Translations under genes and position numbers: made by a program | The notes under the pieces: model-generated | What the model was told of the DNA's origin: nothing | The model's input: only the letters and a program-made list of their open reading frames with translations | Database searches by the model: none | Assembly: GCA_903893795.1 (NCBI GenBank) | Contig: CAITNO010000011.1 | Location: forward strand, 1 to 44,120 | Length of the DNA stretch: 44,120 nt | Direction: 5' to 3' | Source of the DNA: Candidatus Hydrogenedentota bacterium | GTDB lineage: Bacteria > Hydrogenedentota > Hydrogenedentia > Hydrogenedentales > CAITNO01 | Shown: positions 16,913 to 24,112 of the stretch, in pieces | Position numbering within the stretch: the first letter of the stretch is position 1 | Layout: each line of letters starts with the position of its first letter

Positions 16913-17715
16913 TTGGTTCCGCGCTCCTTGAGCTGCTTGATGAGTTCTGCGGGACTGTCCGTCTGGATGCCGTCAACTTTCCATTCGAGCATGGGCAGCC
17001 AGGACGCGGGCCCCAGGTCGTCCACGATGACCGCCGCATGGTTCTTGTGGCAGGTCTCCACGAAGGCCGGGGTCAGGCTCTTGAAACTGGACGCTATGAC
17101 GGGCAGATTGAGCGTGTCCAGCATCCGTTGGAGCTCCTTTTCCGTGTCCGGCTCGGGCATGGGCAGGCATTCGGGACAGCACTTCTTCAGGTCCGTGATT
17201 TCAGACCCGCCCACGTACCAGACGGCATCACGCTCCATGCCGCGCTCGCGCAGCATCTTGACGATCTGGTCCACGGGCGCGGCCTTGAGATCGATGTAGA
17301 TGCCAATCTTGCCCCTGCAGAGGTTCATGATCTCGCCCAGTTCGGGTATGCGCTCGTTCTTCCATTCGGGACCGATGCGGCTGCCGATGTCCATGGCTTT
17401 CAGTTCGGCCAGGGTAAAGCCGGACACGGGCCCCTTGGCGTCTTTGGTGTAACCATCGACGGTGCTGTTGTGCATGCTGATGATGTGGCCGTCCTTGGTG
17501 GCGCGGGTGTCGATTTCGACAAAGTCGGCGCCCAGTTCAATTGCCTTGGCATAGGCGGCCAGTGTGTTCTCCGGGATGCCCAGATGGGCCCCCCGGTGCG
17601 CAATCACATAGACGCCGCCCTGGCGGGGTGGTTTCGGCAGGGATTGGGTATCGGCCATAGATGAAAAAAAGACAAAAACAGACGAAAACAAAAAGAAACA
17701 AGCAATCTTGCGCAT
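16909..17715 (-). CDS. Glycerophosphodiester phosphodiesterase, exported
   Basis: A 268-residue GDPD-family enzyme that cleaves glycerophosphodiesters to glycerol 3-phosphate and an alcohol. A signal peptide (MRKIACFFLFSSVFVFFSSM) precedes the TIM barrel. Conserved residues are visible: HRG in IAHRGAH (near 38-42), PENT, EIDTRATKDG and the second catalytic His in MHNSTVDGYT. The usual HD after the last strand is HN here, as in some family members. IGIYIDLKA and the closing DGIQTD also match. The start at 17715 has GGAGA eight bases upstream. It lies 25 bases after folE, and the AT-rich first 60 bases stand out from the GC-rich surroundings. Confidence 0.87.
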   Translation of the reverse strand: MRKIACFFLFSSVFVFFSSMADTQSLPKPPRQGGVYVIAHRGAHLGIPENTLAAYAKAIELGADFVEIDTRATKDGHIISMHNSTVDGYTKDAKGPVSGFTLAELKAMDIGSRIGPEWKNERIPELGEIMNLCRGKIGIYIDLKAAPVDQIVKMLRERGMERDAVWYVGGSEITDLKKCCPECLPMPEPDTEKELQRMLDTLNLPVIASSFKSLTPAFVETCHKNHAAVIVDDLGPASWLPMLEWKVDGIQTDSPAELIKQLKERGTK

Positions 17716-17740
17716 AAAACAATCTCCGTGTGCGTGCGAC

Positions 17741-18310
17741 CTAACGGCTCACATCGCGGTTTATCAATTGGAGAAACTCGGTGCGTGTGATCGCATCATC
17801 ATGAAAACTGCCCAAAACAGACGAGGTGGTCATGACGGAATTCTGCTTTTCCACGCCGCGCATCATGGTGCAAAGGTGGCGGCATTCGACCACGACACCC
17901 ACGCCCTCCGCCTTGGTGTGGTCCATGATGGCCCGGGCGATTTGCGCGGTGAGCCGTTCCTGGATTTGCAGGCGCCGGGCATAGAAATCGACGATGCGGG
18001 CAATCTTGCTCAGGCCGAGCACTTTCTTGCGGGCGATGTATCCCACATGCACATGGCCGAAGAAGGGGAGCACGTGGTGCTCGCACAGGCTGTAGAGCTC
18101 GATGTCGCGGGAGATAATCATGTTGTTCGATTCGGCCTCGAACACCGCGCCGTTAATGATTTCGTGAATGTCCTTGCGGTAGCCCGAGGTCAGAAAGTCC
18201 AAGGCCTTGGCGTAGCGCATGGGGGTTTTGAGCAGCCCCTCTCGCTCCGGATCTTCGCCCATTTCCAGCAACAGTTCGCGGATGAGTCCCGCGACGCGTT
18301 CAACATTCAT
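17741..18310 (-). CDS. folE: GTP cyclohydrolase I
   Basis: A 189-residue cytosolic enzyme converting GTP to 7,8-dihydroneopterin triphosphate, the first step of folate synthesis. The start at 18310 gives the normal family length; a longer frame to 18472 is a shadow of folK. Zinc and catalytic motifs are present: [49 protein letters not shown] and the C-terminal TRTEFLQLI. The start overlaps the end of folK by four bases, which implies translational coupling. All active-site residues that I can place are intact. Confidence 0.95.
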   Translation of the reverse strand: MNVERVAGLIRELLLEMGEDPEREGLLKTPMRYAKALDFLTSGYRKDIHEIINGAVFEAESNNMIISRDIELYSLCEHHVLPFFGHVHVGYIARKKVLGLSKIARIVDFYARRLQIQERLTAQIARAIMDHTKAEGVGVVVECRHLCTMMRGVEKQNSVMTTSSVLGSFHDDAITRTEFLQLINRDVSR

Positions 18311-18828
18311 AATCCAAGCCTTTCCAAGGTCGCGCGGGTGAATTCCCGCGCCGGTTCCAACCGCGCGACAGCCTCCAGATCGGCCATATCCCGCAGGGGT
18401 CTTCCGGTGCCCGGCACCATCAGGTCCGGGTCCAGTTCGAGCACGGCGGCCGCCACAAAGGGTCGGCGCCACAGGTCCGGGTCGGGCAGCTGCAAGTCGT
18501 CCCCGTCGACAACAGCGTCTCCAAACAGCAGCAAATCCAAGTCTATCGGGCGGGCCGCATAGCGGTCGTCGGTGCGCACCCGTCCCAGTTTATCCTCTAT
18601 GTGCCGCAGCACACCATATTTGAGCGTTTGCGCGGTGCCGTCAAAGCGCACCATGACCGCGCCGTTGAGATAGTCGGGCTGTTCGGGCCGGCCCATCGCG
18701 GCGGTGCGGTAAAAGGTCGACAGCGCCATCAGTTCCGCCTTTTCCCGCAAGAACTCCAGTGCGCGGGGCAGAATTGCCTCCGGCGCCAAGTTTCCCGCCA
18801 CGGAAATATGGCAGACCGTGCCGGACAT
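18307..18828 (-). CDS. folK: 2-amino-4-hydroxy-6-hydroxymethyldihydropteridine pyrophosphokinase
   Basis: A 173-residue HPPK that transfers pyrophosphate from ATP to 6-hydroxymethyl-dihydropterin. The family signature is [20 protein letters not shown] at about residues 88-107, which carries the two metal-binding Asp residues. [22 protein letters not shown] matches the pterin-binding loop. The length is typical (about 160-175). It starts three bases after the folB stop and overlaps folE by four bases. Confidence 0.93.
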   Translation of the reverse strand: MSGTVCHISVAGNLAPEAILPRALEFLREKAELMALSTFYRTAAMGRPEQPDYLNGAVMVRFDGTAQTLKYGVLRHIEDKLGRVRTDDRYAARPIDLDLLLFGDAVVDGDDLQLPDPDLWRRPFVAAAVLELDPDLMVPGTGRPLRDMADLEAVARLEPAREFTRATLERLGL

Positions 18829-18831
18829 TTG

Positions 18832-19194
18832 CTAAGTCAACCCCGGCCGGGTCCGGGAGATTTCCACGGCCACACTGCGCGCGAAACGCAATGCCCCGGG
18901 CTTGTCCACCGTGACATCGGCGCGGGCCACGCGGGGATTCTCCAGACAGATGGCGGCAATCGCCTCGGCGAGCCGTTCCACCAGGAAGAATTCGGAGGCC
19001 TCGGCCATCGCCACAATCTGTTTCTTGACCTGTTTATAGTCCACAGTGTCCTCGATGCGGTCACTGAGGCAGGCGTCGTGGTAGTCGGCGTGGAGGGTAA
19101 CGTTAATAATAATGTCCTGCTTGACCGTGCGCTCTTCGGGGTAAATGCCCACCACGCAGCGGAGCTGGAGGTCCCGGATGTGAATTTTATCCAT
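18832..19194 (-). CDS. folB: Dihydroneopterin aldolase
   Basis: A 120-residue enzyme that converts 7,8-dihydroneopterin to 6-hydroxymethyl-dihydropterin. The start at 19194 (MDKIHIRDLQLRCVVGIYPEE) gives the usual length; a longer frame to 19221 only reads the end of the neighbouring gene. The motif VGIYPEER and the Glu in FFLVERLAEAIA match catalytic and substrate-binding positions; VTVDKPGALRFARSVAVEI is the typical C-terminal strand. The gene overlaps the end of the reductase gene by eight bases. Confidence 0.93.
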   Translation of the reverse strand: MDKIHIRDLQLRCVVGIYPEERTVKQDIIINVTLHADYHDACLSDRIEDTVDYKQVKKQIVAMAEASEFFLVERLAEAIAAICLENPRVARADVTVDKPGALRFARSVAVEISRTRPGLT

Positions 19195-19936
19195 ACATGT
19201 TCCCCCGCAGGTGGCGGCCACCGTCCACGTAGAGTGTCTGACCGGTCACGAATTCGGCGCGCAACAGATAGAGTACCGCGTCGGTCACCCCGTCCTCCGA
19301 ACCGTAACGGTTCAGCGGGTTGGAGTGTTTCAATGCTTCCAGATAGGCGGTGTCTTCGCCTTCCGGCGGCAGGATGAGGCCCGGGGCAACGGCGTTGACC
19401 CGCACCAGCGGCGCGAACTCGACGGCCATGATGCTTGTGAGGGTTAGCAGCATCCGCTTGGCCAGGTGGTAGGGCACGTGTTTGCGATCGTAGTCGGCGG
19501 TCATGGCGTCGATCATGTTCACAATGGCGCCGGGCCGCTGCTGCGCCGCAAAGGCGCGGGCGGCATACATGGGGGCCAGCGCGTTCATGTTCACATTCTC
19601 CAGCACCGCTTCGGAGGTGCTGTCGGCGAAGCCGCATTCATGGAAGATGCTGGCGTTGTTGACCAGCAGGTCCAACCTGCCCGCTTCGGCGGCGGCCTTT
19701 TCCACCAGATCCGCTGCTGCGGACGGCGTCGACAGGTCAGCCTGCAGGAGCCAAGTGCTCGCGCCGAGCAGGTGTGCCTCGGCGGCCGTCGCCTCCGCTT
19801 CGGCGGCCGAGCAGCGGTAGTGCAGGACCACGTTTGCGCCCGCCCGGGCGAGGGCCAGGGTCACGGCGCGGCCCAACCTGCGCCCTGCGCCGGTCACCAG
19901 CGCCGTTTTCCCTGCCAGCACCAAGCGGTCGGTCAT
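19187..19936 (-). CDS. folM: Pteridine reductase-like SDR (FolM-like)
   Basis: A 249-residue short-chain dehydrogenase. The nucleotide-binding motif is TGAGRRLG rather than the common TGxxxGIG; the Arg in this TGxxxRxG form is the signature of pteridine reductases and FolM, which bind NADPH and reduce dihydropterins. NNAS and the catalytic pair in PYHLAKRML (Tyr-x3-Lys) are intact. It lies inside a folE/folK/folB operon, which supports a role in reducing dihydromonapterin or dihydrofolate. No dihydrofolate reductase gene is in the window, so it may fill that role; this is inference. It starts six bases after the htrA stop. Confidence 0.82.
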   Translation of the reverse strand: MTDRLVLAGKTALVTGAGRRLGRAVTLALARAGANVVLHYRCSAAEAEATAAEAHLLGASTWLLQADLSTPSAAADLVEKAAAEAGRLDLLVNNASIFHECGFADSTSEAVLENVNMNALAPMYAARAFAAQQRPGAIVNMIDAMTADYDRKHVPYHLAKRMLLTLTSIMAVEFAPLVRVNAVAPGLILPPEGEDTAYLEALKHSNPLNRYGSEDGVTDAVLYLLRAEFVTGQTLYVDGGRHLRGNMYG

Positions 19937-19942
19937 TTCAGT

Positions 19943-22015
19943 TCAGTTCCCCTGTTTCTTGTCCCACCGCGGCTCCAACTCGATATAGACCGTGTGGATG
20001 CCGCGCAGCACCTTGAACACTACCGAGTCGGCCATGCTCTCGGCAATCTTGGCCATGGTCTCCTTCACGGCGGTCACGTCGCCCATGGCCGTGCCGTTGA
20101 CCTCCATCAGCAGGTCGCCGTTTTGGAGCATGCCTAGCGAGGCCCAGCCGCCCGGCCGCACCTGCTCGACGAGCACGCCCTGCTGGTCGTCGTGCCAGCG
20201 CTCGGAGGCGATGTCGAACATGGTGATGTCGCGGACCGTGAATTCAAACACATCGTCGCGGAAGCGCTTCATCTCGCGGGCCAGTTTGGGGGCCCGGACC
20301 AGTTCCACCGATATTCTCTGCTCTTCCGTTCCGCGCCGAATCTGAAGTTCCGCCGCGGTGCCGACGGTGTATTGGCGGATGAAGGCGGCAAGGTCCTCGC
20401 CGTCTTCGGGACGGTTGGCCGTCATTTTGGTGCTGTCCACGGCGAGAATCAGATCGCCGACCTGGACACCCGCCTTGGCGGCCGTGCTGTCGTGGTACAC
20501 GCGGGTCACGCGGAAGCCGGTCAGGCCGGTTGCGCCCATTTGCTCGGCCAAGTCGCGGGTAATGACTTGGGTTTCAACGGGCAGCCATGCCTTCTTGGCC
20601 TCCAGGCCCGGGTCAATCAGCTCCTTCAGGCCGACGCGCACGACGGTCACAAAGCGCTCGGTTTTGCGTTCGAAGGTGACCAGGACGGGCATGGGTTCCT
20701 CCTTGCCCCTGGTGATTTCCTCGGTGGCCGCCATGAGGTCGCGCACGCTTTTCACGGGCTTGCCGGCCACTTCGAGGATCACATCCTGCGCCGCTAGGGC
20801 GGGTTTTGCCTCGCCGGAGGCGCCGCCGGGCCGCACGGAGGTGATCAGCACGCCGTCGGTGCTGTCTCGCTTCATTTCACGGGCCATCATAAAGGAGATG
20901 TCGCGGAAGGTCAGGCCCCACTGGGGCTGCTCAAACTGTTTCAAGCGCACCGGCTCGCGTTCGGCGGGCGTTACGGTGAGTTCCGTCACTGCGCCTGCCC
21001 GCTCGACCTTGGCCGTCACGGGTTGGCCGGTGGCCAGGCCGGCCACCAGCCGGTTGAAGTCGGGCAACTGCACCGAAAATTTCACGTCCACCGGCGTGCC
21101 CGCCAGTTCCACGATATAGTCGCCTGCCTTGAACCCGGCTTTGTCGGCCGGGGAGCCGGTCACCACACCACCGATGAGCGCGCCCGTGCTGTGTCCGTCG
21201 GACTTCAAACGGGGCTGTACTTCGATGCCCAGCCAGGCACGCTTCACCTGGCCATTGGCCATGATGGCCTCGGCCACCTCGCGGGCAAGATTGCCCGGAA
21301 TGGCGCCGCTCAGCCCCAGCTTGATCTCATTGATGCCGATCACCTCGCCACCGAGCGTTACCAGCGGTCCGCCCGAGTTGCCGCCGAAGATTTCCGCGTC
21401 GTGGCCCAGCCAGCGCACCAGCGAACCCACGTTTTCGCCGTCCTGCTCCATGCCGCCGTATTTGCCCATCCATTCGGGCATGGTCATTTCGGCGTTGCTC
21501 ACGATGCCCAGGGTCACCGACTGCGACAGCGCCAGGGGACTGCCCATGGCCAGCACCTGGTCGCCGACGCGCATAGACGACGAGTCGCCGAAGGAGGCCA
21601 CGGGGAAGACGCGGCCGTTGGTGTTTTTCAGCTTGATGACCGCGATATCGGTGAGCGGGTCGGTGCCCACCAGTTCGGCCTCAATCTCCTCCTTGTTCGA
21701 GAAGGTGCACTTCATGTGCTTGGCGTGGCCCGCCACGTGGTGGTTGGTGATGATGTGCCCGTCGGCCCGGATGACGATGCCGCTGCCGGAGGCCTCGCTC
21801 TTCATCTCGCGGCCCTCCTCGTAGTAGGTCTCCACCACGAGGATGCGCACCAGCGCGGGATTCACCTTCTCCACGGCCGCCTTGACGGCCGCGCTGAGTT
21901 CGCCCGTGCCGGCAGGCACGGGCTGCGCCCCGGCCGCAACGGCCAGGCACAGCAGGGAAGCGGCAAAACAGATGCACCGCATCGCGGTGTGTTTTGGAAA
22001 GTGCAAGCGTGTCAT
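19943..22015 (-). CDS. DegP/HtrA-family periplasmic serine protease with several PDZ domains
   Basis: A 690-residue exported protease. The start at 22015 has CAGGAGTG upstream and gives a signal peptide (about residues 12-30). The trypsin-like domain has the triad His93 (TNHHVAGH), Asp123 (LTDIAVIKL) and Ser214 (GGNSGGPLV). Before the Ser there is a long loop of about 45 residues rich in Met, Gly and acidic residues. At least three PDZ modules follow, at about 280-360, 385-460 and 510-590, with a further one at about 610-680 (GVLVEQVRPGGWASLGMLQNGDLLMEVNG). Canonical DegP has two PDZ domains and about 450-500 residues, so this is a long form. It is the first gene of the folate operon and has its own promoter. 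Confidence 0.88.
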   Translation of the reverse strand: MTRLHFPKHTAMRCICFAASLLCLAVAAGAQPVPAGTGELSAAVKAAVEKVNPALVRILVVETYYEEGREMKSEASGSGIVIRADGHIITNHHVAGHAKHMKCTFSNKEEIEAELVGTDPLTDIAVIKLKNTNGRVFPVASFGDSSSMRVGDQVLAMGSPLALSQSVTLGIVSNAEMTMPEWMGKYGGMEQDGENVGSLVRWLGHDAEIFGGNSGGPLVTLGGEVIGINEIKLGLSGAIPGNLAREVAEAIMANGQVKRAWLGIEVQPRLKSDGHSTGALIGGVVTGSPADKAGFKAGDYIVELAGTPVDVKFSVQLPDFNRLVAGLATGQPVTAKVERAGAVTELTVTPAEREPVRLKQFEQPQWGLTFRDISFMMAREMKRDSTDGVLITSVRPGGASGEAKPALAAQDVILEVAGKPVKSVRDLMAATEEITRGKEEPMPVLVTFERKTERFVTVVRVGLKELIDPGLEAKKAWLPVETQVITRDLAEQMGATGLTGFRVTRVYHDSTAAKAGVQVGDLILAVDSTKMTANRPEDGEDLAAFIRQYTVGTAAELQIRRGTEEQRISVELVRAPKLAREMKRFRDDVFEFTVRDITMFDIASERWHDDQQGVLVEQVRPGGWASLGMLQNGDLLMEVNGTAMGDVTAVKETMAKIAESMADSVVFKVLRGIHTVYIELEPRWDKKQGN

Positions 22016-22119
22016 ATAGCACTCCTGAAACCCGAAAGCGGGGCATTTCGGGCGGTTAACAGTCCCGGTCAGCATGCGGAAACGGCCACAACCCTCCTCG
22101 CGGACCGGACTGGACGGTC

Positions 22120-22149
22120 ATTCTAGGCTAAAGCCCACACAGCGCTCAA
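22120..22149 (-). promoter_or_regulatory. Promoter of the htrA-folate operon
   Basis: On the - strand TTGAGC (22149-22144), an 18-base spacer and TAGAAT (22125-22120) form a fair sigma70-type promoter. It leaves a leader of about 100 bases before the htrA start. No riboswitch-like fold is obvious in that leader. Confidence 0.5.
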
Positions 22150-22475
22150 ACGGAAGGTGTTGCCCAAAAGTGCCCGGACGGCATTCCGAACAGGGTTCAT
22201 GGGGTCTGTGCTTCCCTTCATTCCCGTTGGATGGGAGATGGGAAGGGGGCTGGATGCGGCGCAAAGTGCAGCAGTGGGAGGGTTGTTGAACGCTCCCGGT
22301 GGACGGGCGGGAGCGGAATCGGGTGGGACGACGAAAATCTCTGCAACGAGGAGATTTGGAAACCAAGAAAGGACAGCGTGGGAAGACCATTCACAATGGC
22401 GAGGTCTTGAGGGATGTTCGATAAGCGTGTTTCCCGATTCCAAGCACACGAATATGTTTGTGTGGGAGGGAAAGA
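22150..22475. other. Non-coding gap between htrA promoter and tRNA-Pro
   Basis: No convincing gene: the reading frames here lack ribosome-binding sites and recognisable domains. AAATCTC and GAGATTT, nine bases apart near 22338-22360, make a small hairpin. The surrounding sequence looks like a dispersed intergenic element. Confidence 0.4.
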
Positions 22476-22553
22476 TGGTCGGGGCGAGAGGATTTGAACC
22501 TCCGGCCTCCTGGTCCCGAACCAGGCGCGCTAACCGGGCTGCGCTACGCCCCG
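22476..22553 (-). tRNA. tRNA-Pro (anticodon CGG)
   Basis: Read on the - strand, acceptor arm CGGGGCG pairs with CGCCCCG before A and an encoded CCA. The anticodon stem CCTGG/CCAGG encloses loop TTCGGGA, giving anticodon CGG (codon CCG, Pro). The T arm carries GGTTCAAATCC. The length is 78 with CCA. Cloverleaf pairing is complete by eye. Confidence 0.95.
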
Positions 22554-22567
22554 ACAAGGGGAGCCAT

Positions 22568-22597
22568 ACATTACACCATGCCGGGGGATGGGTTCAA
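22568..22597 (-). promoter_or_regulatory. Candidate promoter of tRNA-Pro
   Basis: TTGAAC at 22597-22592 and TAATGT at 22573-22568 on the - strand, 18 bases apart. The tRNA begins about 15 bases after the -10, so the leader would be very short. Confidence 0.4.
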
Positions 22598-22600
22598 ATG

Positions 22601-22633
22601 CAATTGACAGTTGACAATGGACAATTGACAATG
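22601..22633. repeat. Short tandem (T)TGACAAT-like repeat
   Basis: Four imperfect copies of attgaca/gttgaca-like units in 33 bases (caattgacagttgacaatgg, then acaattgacaatg). It lies in the gap between mrfB and the tRNA. Confidence 0.7.
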
Positions 22634-22672
22634 AATACGCAAACAGCGTTGGACCGCAAGGGAAAGAGGGCG

Positions 22673-24112
22673 TTATTCGTCTTCGAATATCGCTTCTGTG
22701 CCTGGTCGATTCTTGCCGAGTTTGATGCGGATGCGTTCGAGGCGGCGGGTGATGAGGGTGTGGGAAGGGGATGTTTCGGATGCGGCGTACTGGCGGGCGG
22801 GGGAGGGGAGCCTTTCGAGGGTTTCCGTGCAGACCTGTTCGGCGCGGCGCAGGTCGCGGGTGCGGTGCTCGTGGTGTTTGGCGAGTTCGACGGCGGCTTG
22901 GGCGTCGGTGGGGAATTCGCGGTGCCAGCGTTCGAGCGCCTCCTGCATGTCGGTGAAGCGGGCGGCGCGTTTGCAGGCGAGGGCCATCATTTCGAGACAT
23001 TCGCGGCGCAGGTCGGCGATGCTGTCCTGGTCGAGGAAGGCGCGGCCCAGCGCGATGACCTTTTCGTATTGGCGCTGGCGGAAATGGGCGCGCAGCAGCG
23101 ACAACTGGTCCTCGACGTGGTCGAACTGGGCGCCGTCGGCGCGGCGCAACTGGCGCGAAAGCATGCCGACGAGCGTCACCAGGGAGAGAATGTCCATGCG
23201 GTGGTGGTAGAACACGCCCTGGAGCGGCCGGGAGTCGCGGGAGTGCAGGTAGTCGAGCCACAACTGGGGGATGAGCGCGCCGGGCACGTCGCCGGTGCGG
23301 CGCACGCCGAGCACTTCCCGTTCGAGGTTGCCCAGGCTGCAGTTGGCGAGGCGCCGCTTCCAGAAGCGCCGCGCCGTGTGCACGAGGTCGAGGTGCATGG
23401 CGCCGTCGAGCCGGAAGCACTGGCGGTTCTGCACGAAGCGGGTGCGCAGGAGGGGCAGGTCGAAGCTCTTGCCGTTGAAGCTGACGACGGTGTCGCAGTC
23501 GGCGAAGCGTTCGGCCAGGTACTCCAGCATGGGCTCCTCGTCGTCATAGTCGCGCATAAAACACTGGTCGAGCACGAAGAGGCCGTCTTGGAAACGTCCC
23601 ACGCCGATAAGAAAAGCCACCGTGCCCGCGCCGCCGGAAAGTCCGGTCGTTTCCGTGTCGACGAAGAAGGTTTTCTCCAGATTGCATTCGACCAGGGTTT
23701 CATCGTTGCCGAAGAAGGCCAGATGTTCGGGATCACTTTCGAGCGCCGCGCCCAGTTCGGTATGGCCGTGGAGGTGCTCCACGGGGTACTCGGTACGCAG
23801 CAGCAGGAATTGTCCGTCCCGGCCGTCCACGAGTTTGCCGCCGACCACTTTGTCCACCTCAAAGGCGCCGTGATCACGGGCGTCGTCTTCGGCGTCGCGG
23901 CGCTGCCGCCATTCGAGTCCGCTCATCAGGCCCAGCCGTTCGCGGAGGCGCCGTGCGGAGTCGTTTTCCAGTGTGCCGCCCGCGGGTAACAGCGGTGATG
24001 CGGGGGAGGGGGGCGGCGGGGGCGGGTCTTCGGCGCGTTTTTTTGCGTAGTCTGTGCCGGTGATTAAGCCTAGCTTTTCGAAGAGGGCCTTTCTTTTGTC
24101 GTCGGGGGTCAT
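22673..24112 (-). CDS. mrfB: MrfB/YprB-type DnaQ-like exonuclease with TPR region
   Basis: A 479-residue protein. I start it at 24112 (MTPDDKRKALFEKLGL), overlapping the helicase stop by four bases. After about 100 residues with Pro-rich linker PPPPPPSP comes an RNase H-fold 3'-5' exonuclease domain: motif I FFVDTETTGLSGGAGTVAFL near 150-170, motif II SFNGKSFDLPLLRTR near 210, motif III FYHHRMDILSLVTLVG near 295. These supply the acidic metal ligands of the DEDD type. From about 340 a helical repeat region resembles TPRs. The same order of domains occurs in Bacillus MrfB (YprB), the exonuclease partner of MrfA in repair of mitomycin-type DNA damage. Linkage to the MrfA-like helicase supports the same function here. 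Confidence 0.85.
   Translation of the reverse strand: MTPDDKRKALFEKLGLITGTDYAKKRAEDPPPPPPSPASPLLPAGGTLENDSARRLRERLGLMSGLEWRQRRDAEDDARDHGAFEVDKVVGGKLVDGRDGQFLLLRTEYPVEHLHGHTELGAALESDPEHLAFFGNDETLVECNLEKTFFVDTETTGLSGGAGTVAFLIGVGRFQDGLFVLDQCFMRDYDDEEPMLEYLAERFADCDTVVSFNGKSFDLPLLRTRFVQNRQCFRLDGAMHLDLVHTARRFWKRRLANCSLGNLEREVLGVRRTGDVPGALIPQLWLDYLHSRDSRPLQGVFYHHRMDILSLVTLVGMLSRQLRRADGAQFDHVEDQLSLLRAHFRQRQYEKVIALGRAFLDQDSIADLRRECLEMMALACKRAARFTDMQEALERWHREFPTDAQAAVELAKHHEHRTRDLRRAEQVCTETLERLPSPARQYAASETSPSHTLITRRLERIRIKLGKNRPGTEAIFEDE

Noticed and set aside
22157..23989. Long + strand frame across tRNA-Pro and mrfB
   Set aside because: It runs through the complement of the tRNA (ARGFEPPASWSRTRRANRAALRP) and antisense to mrfB, so it is spurious.
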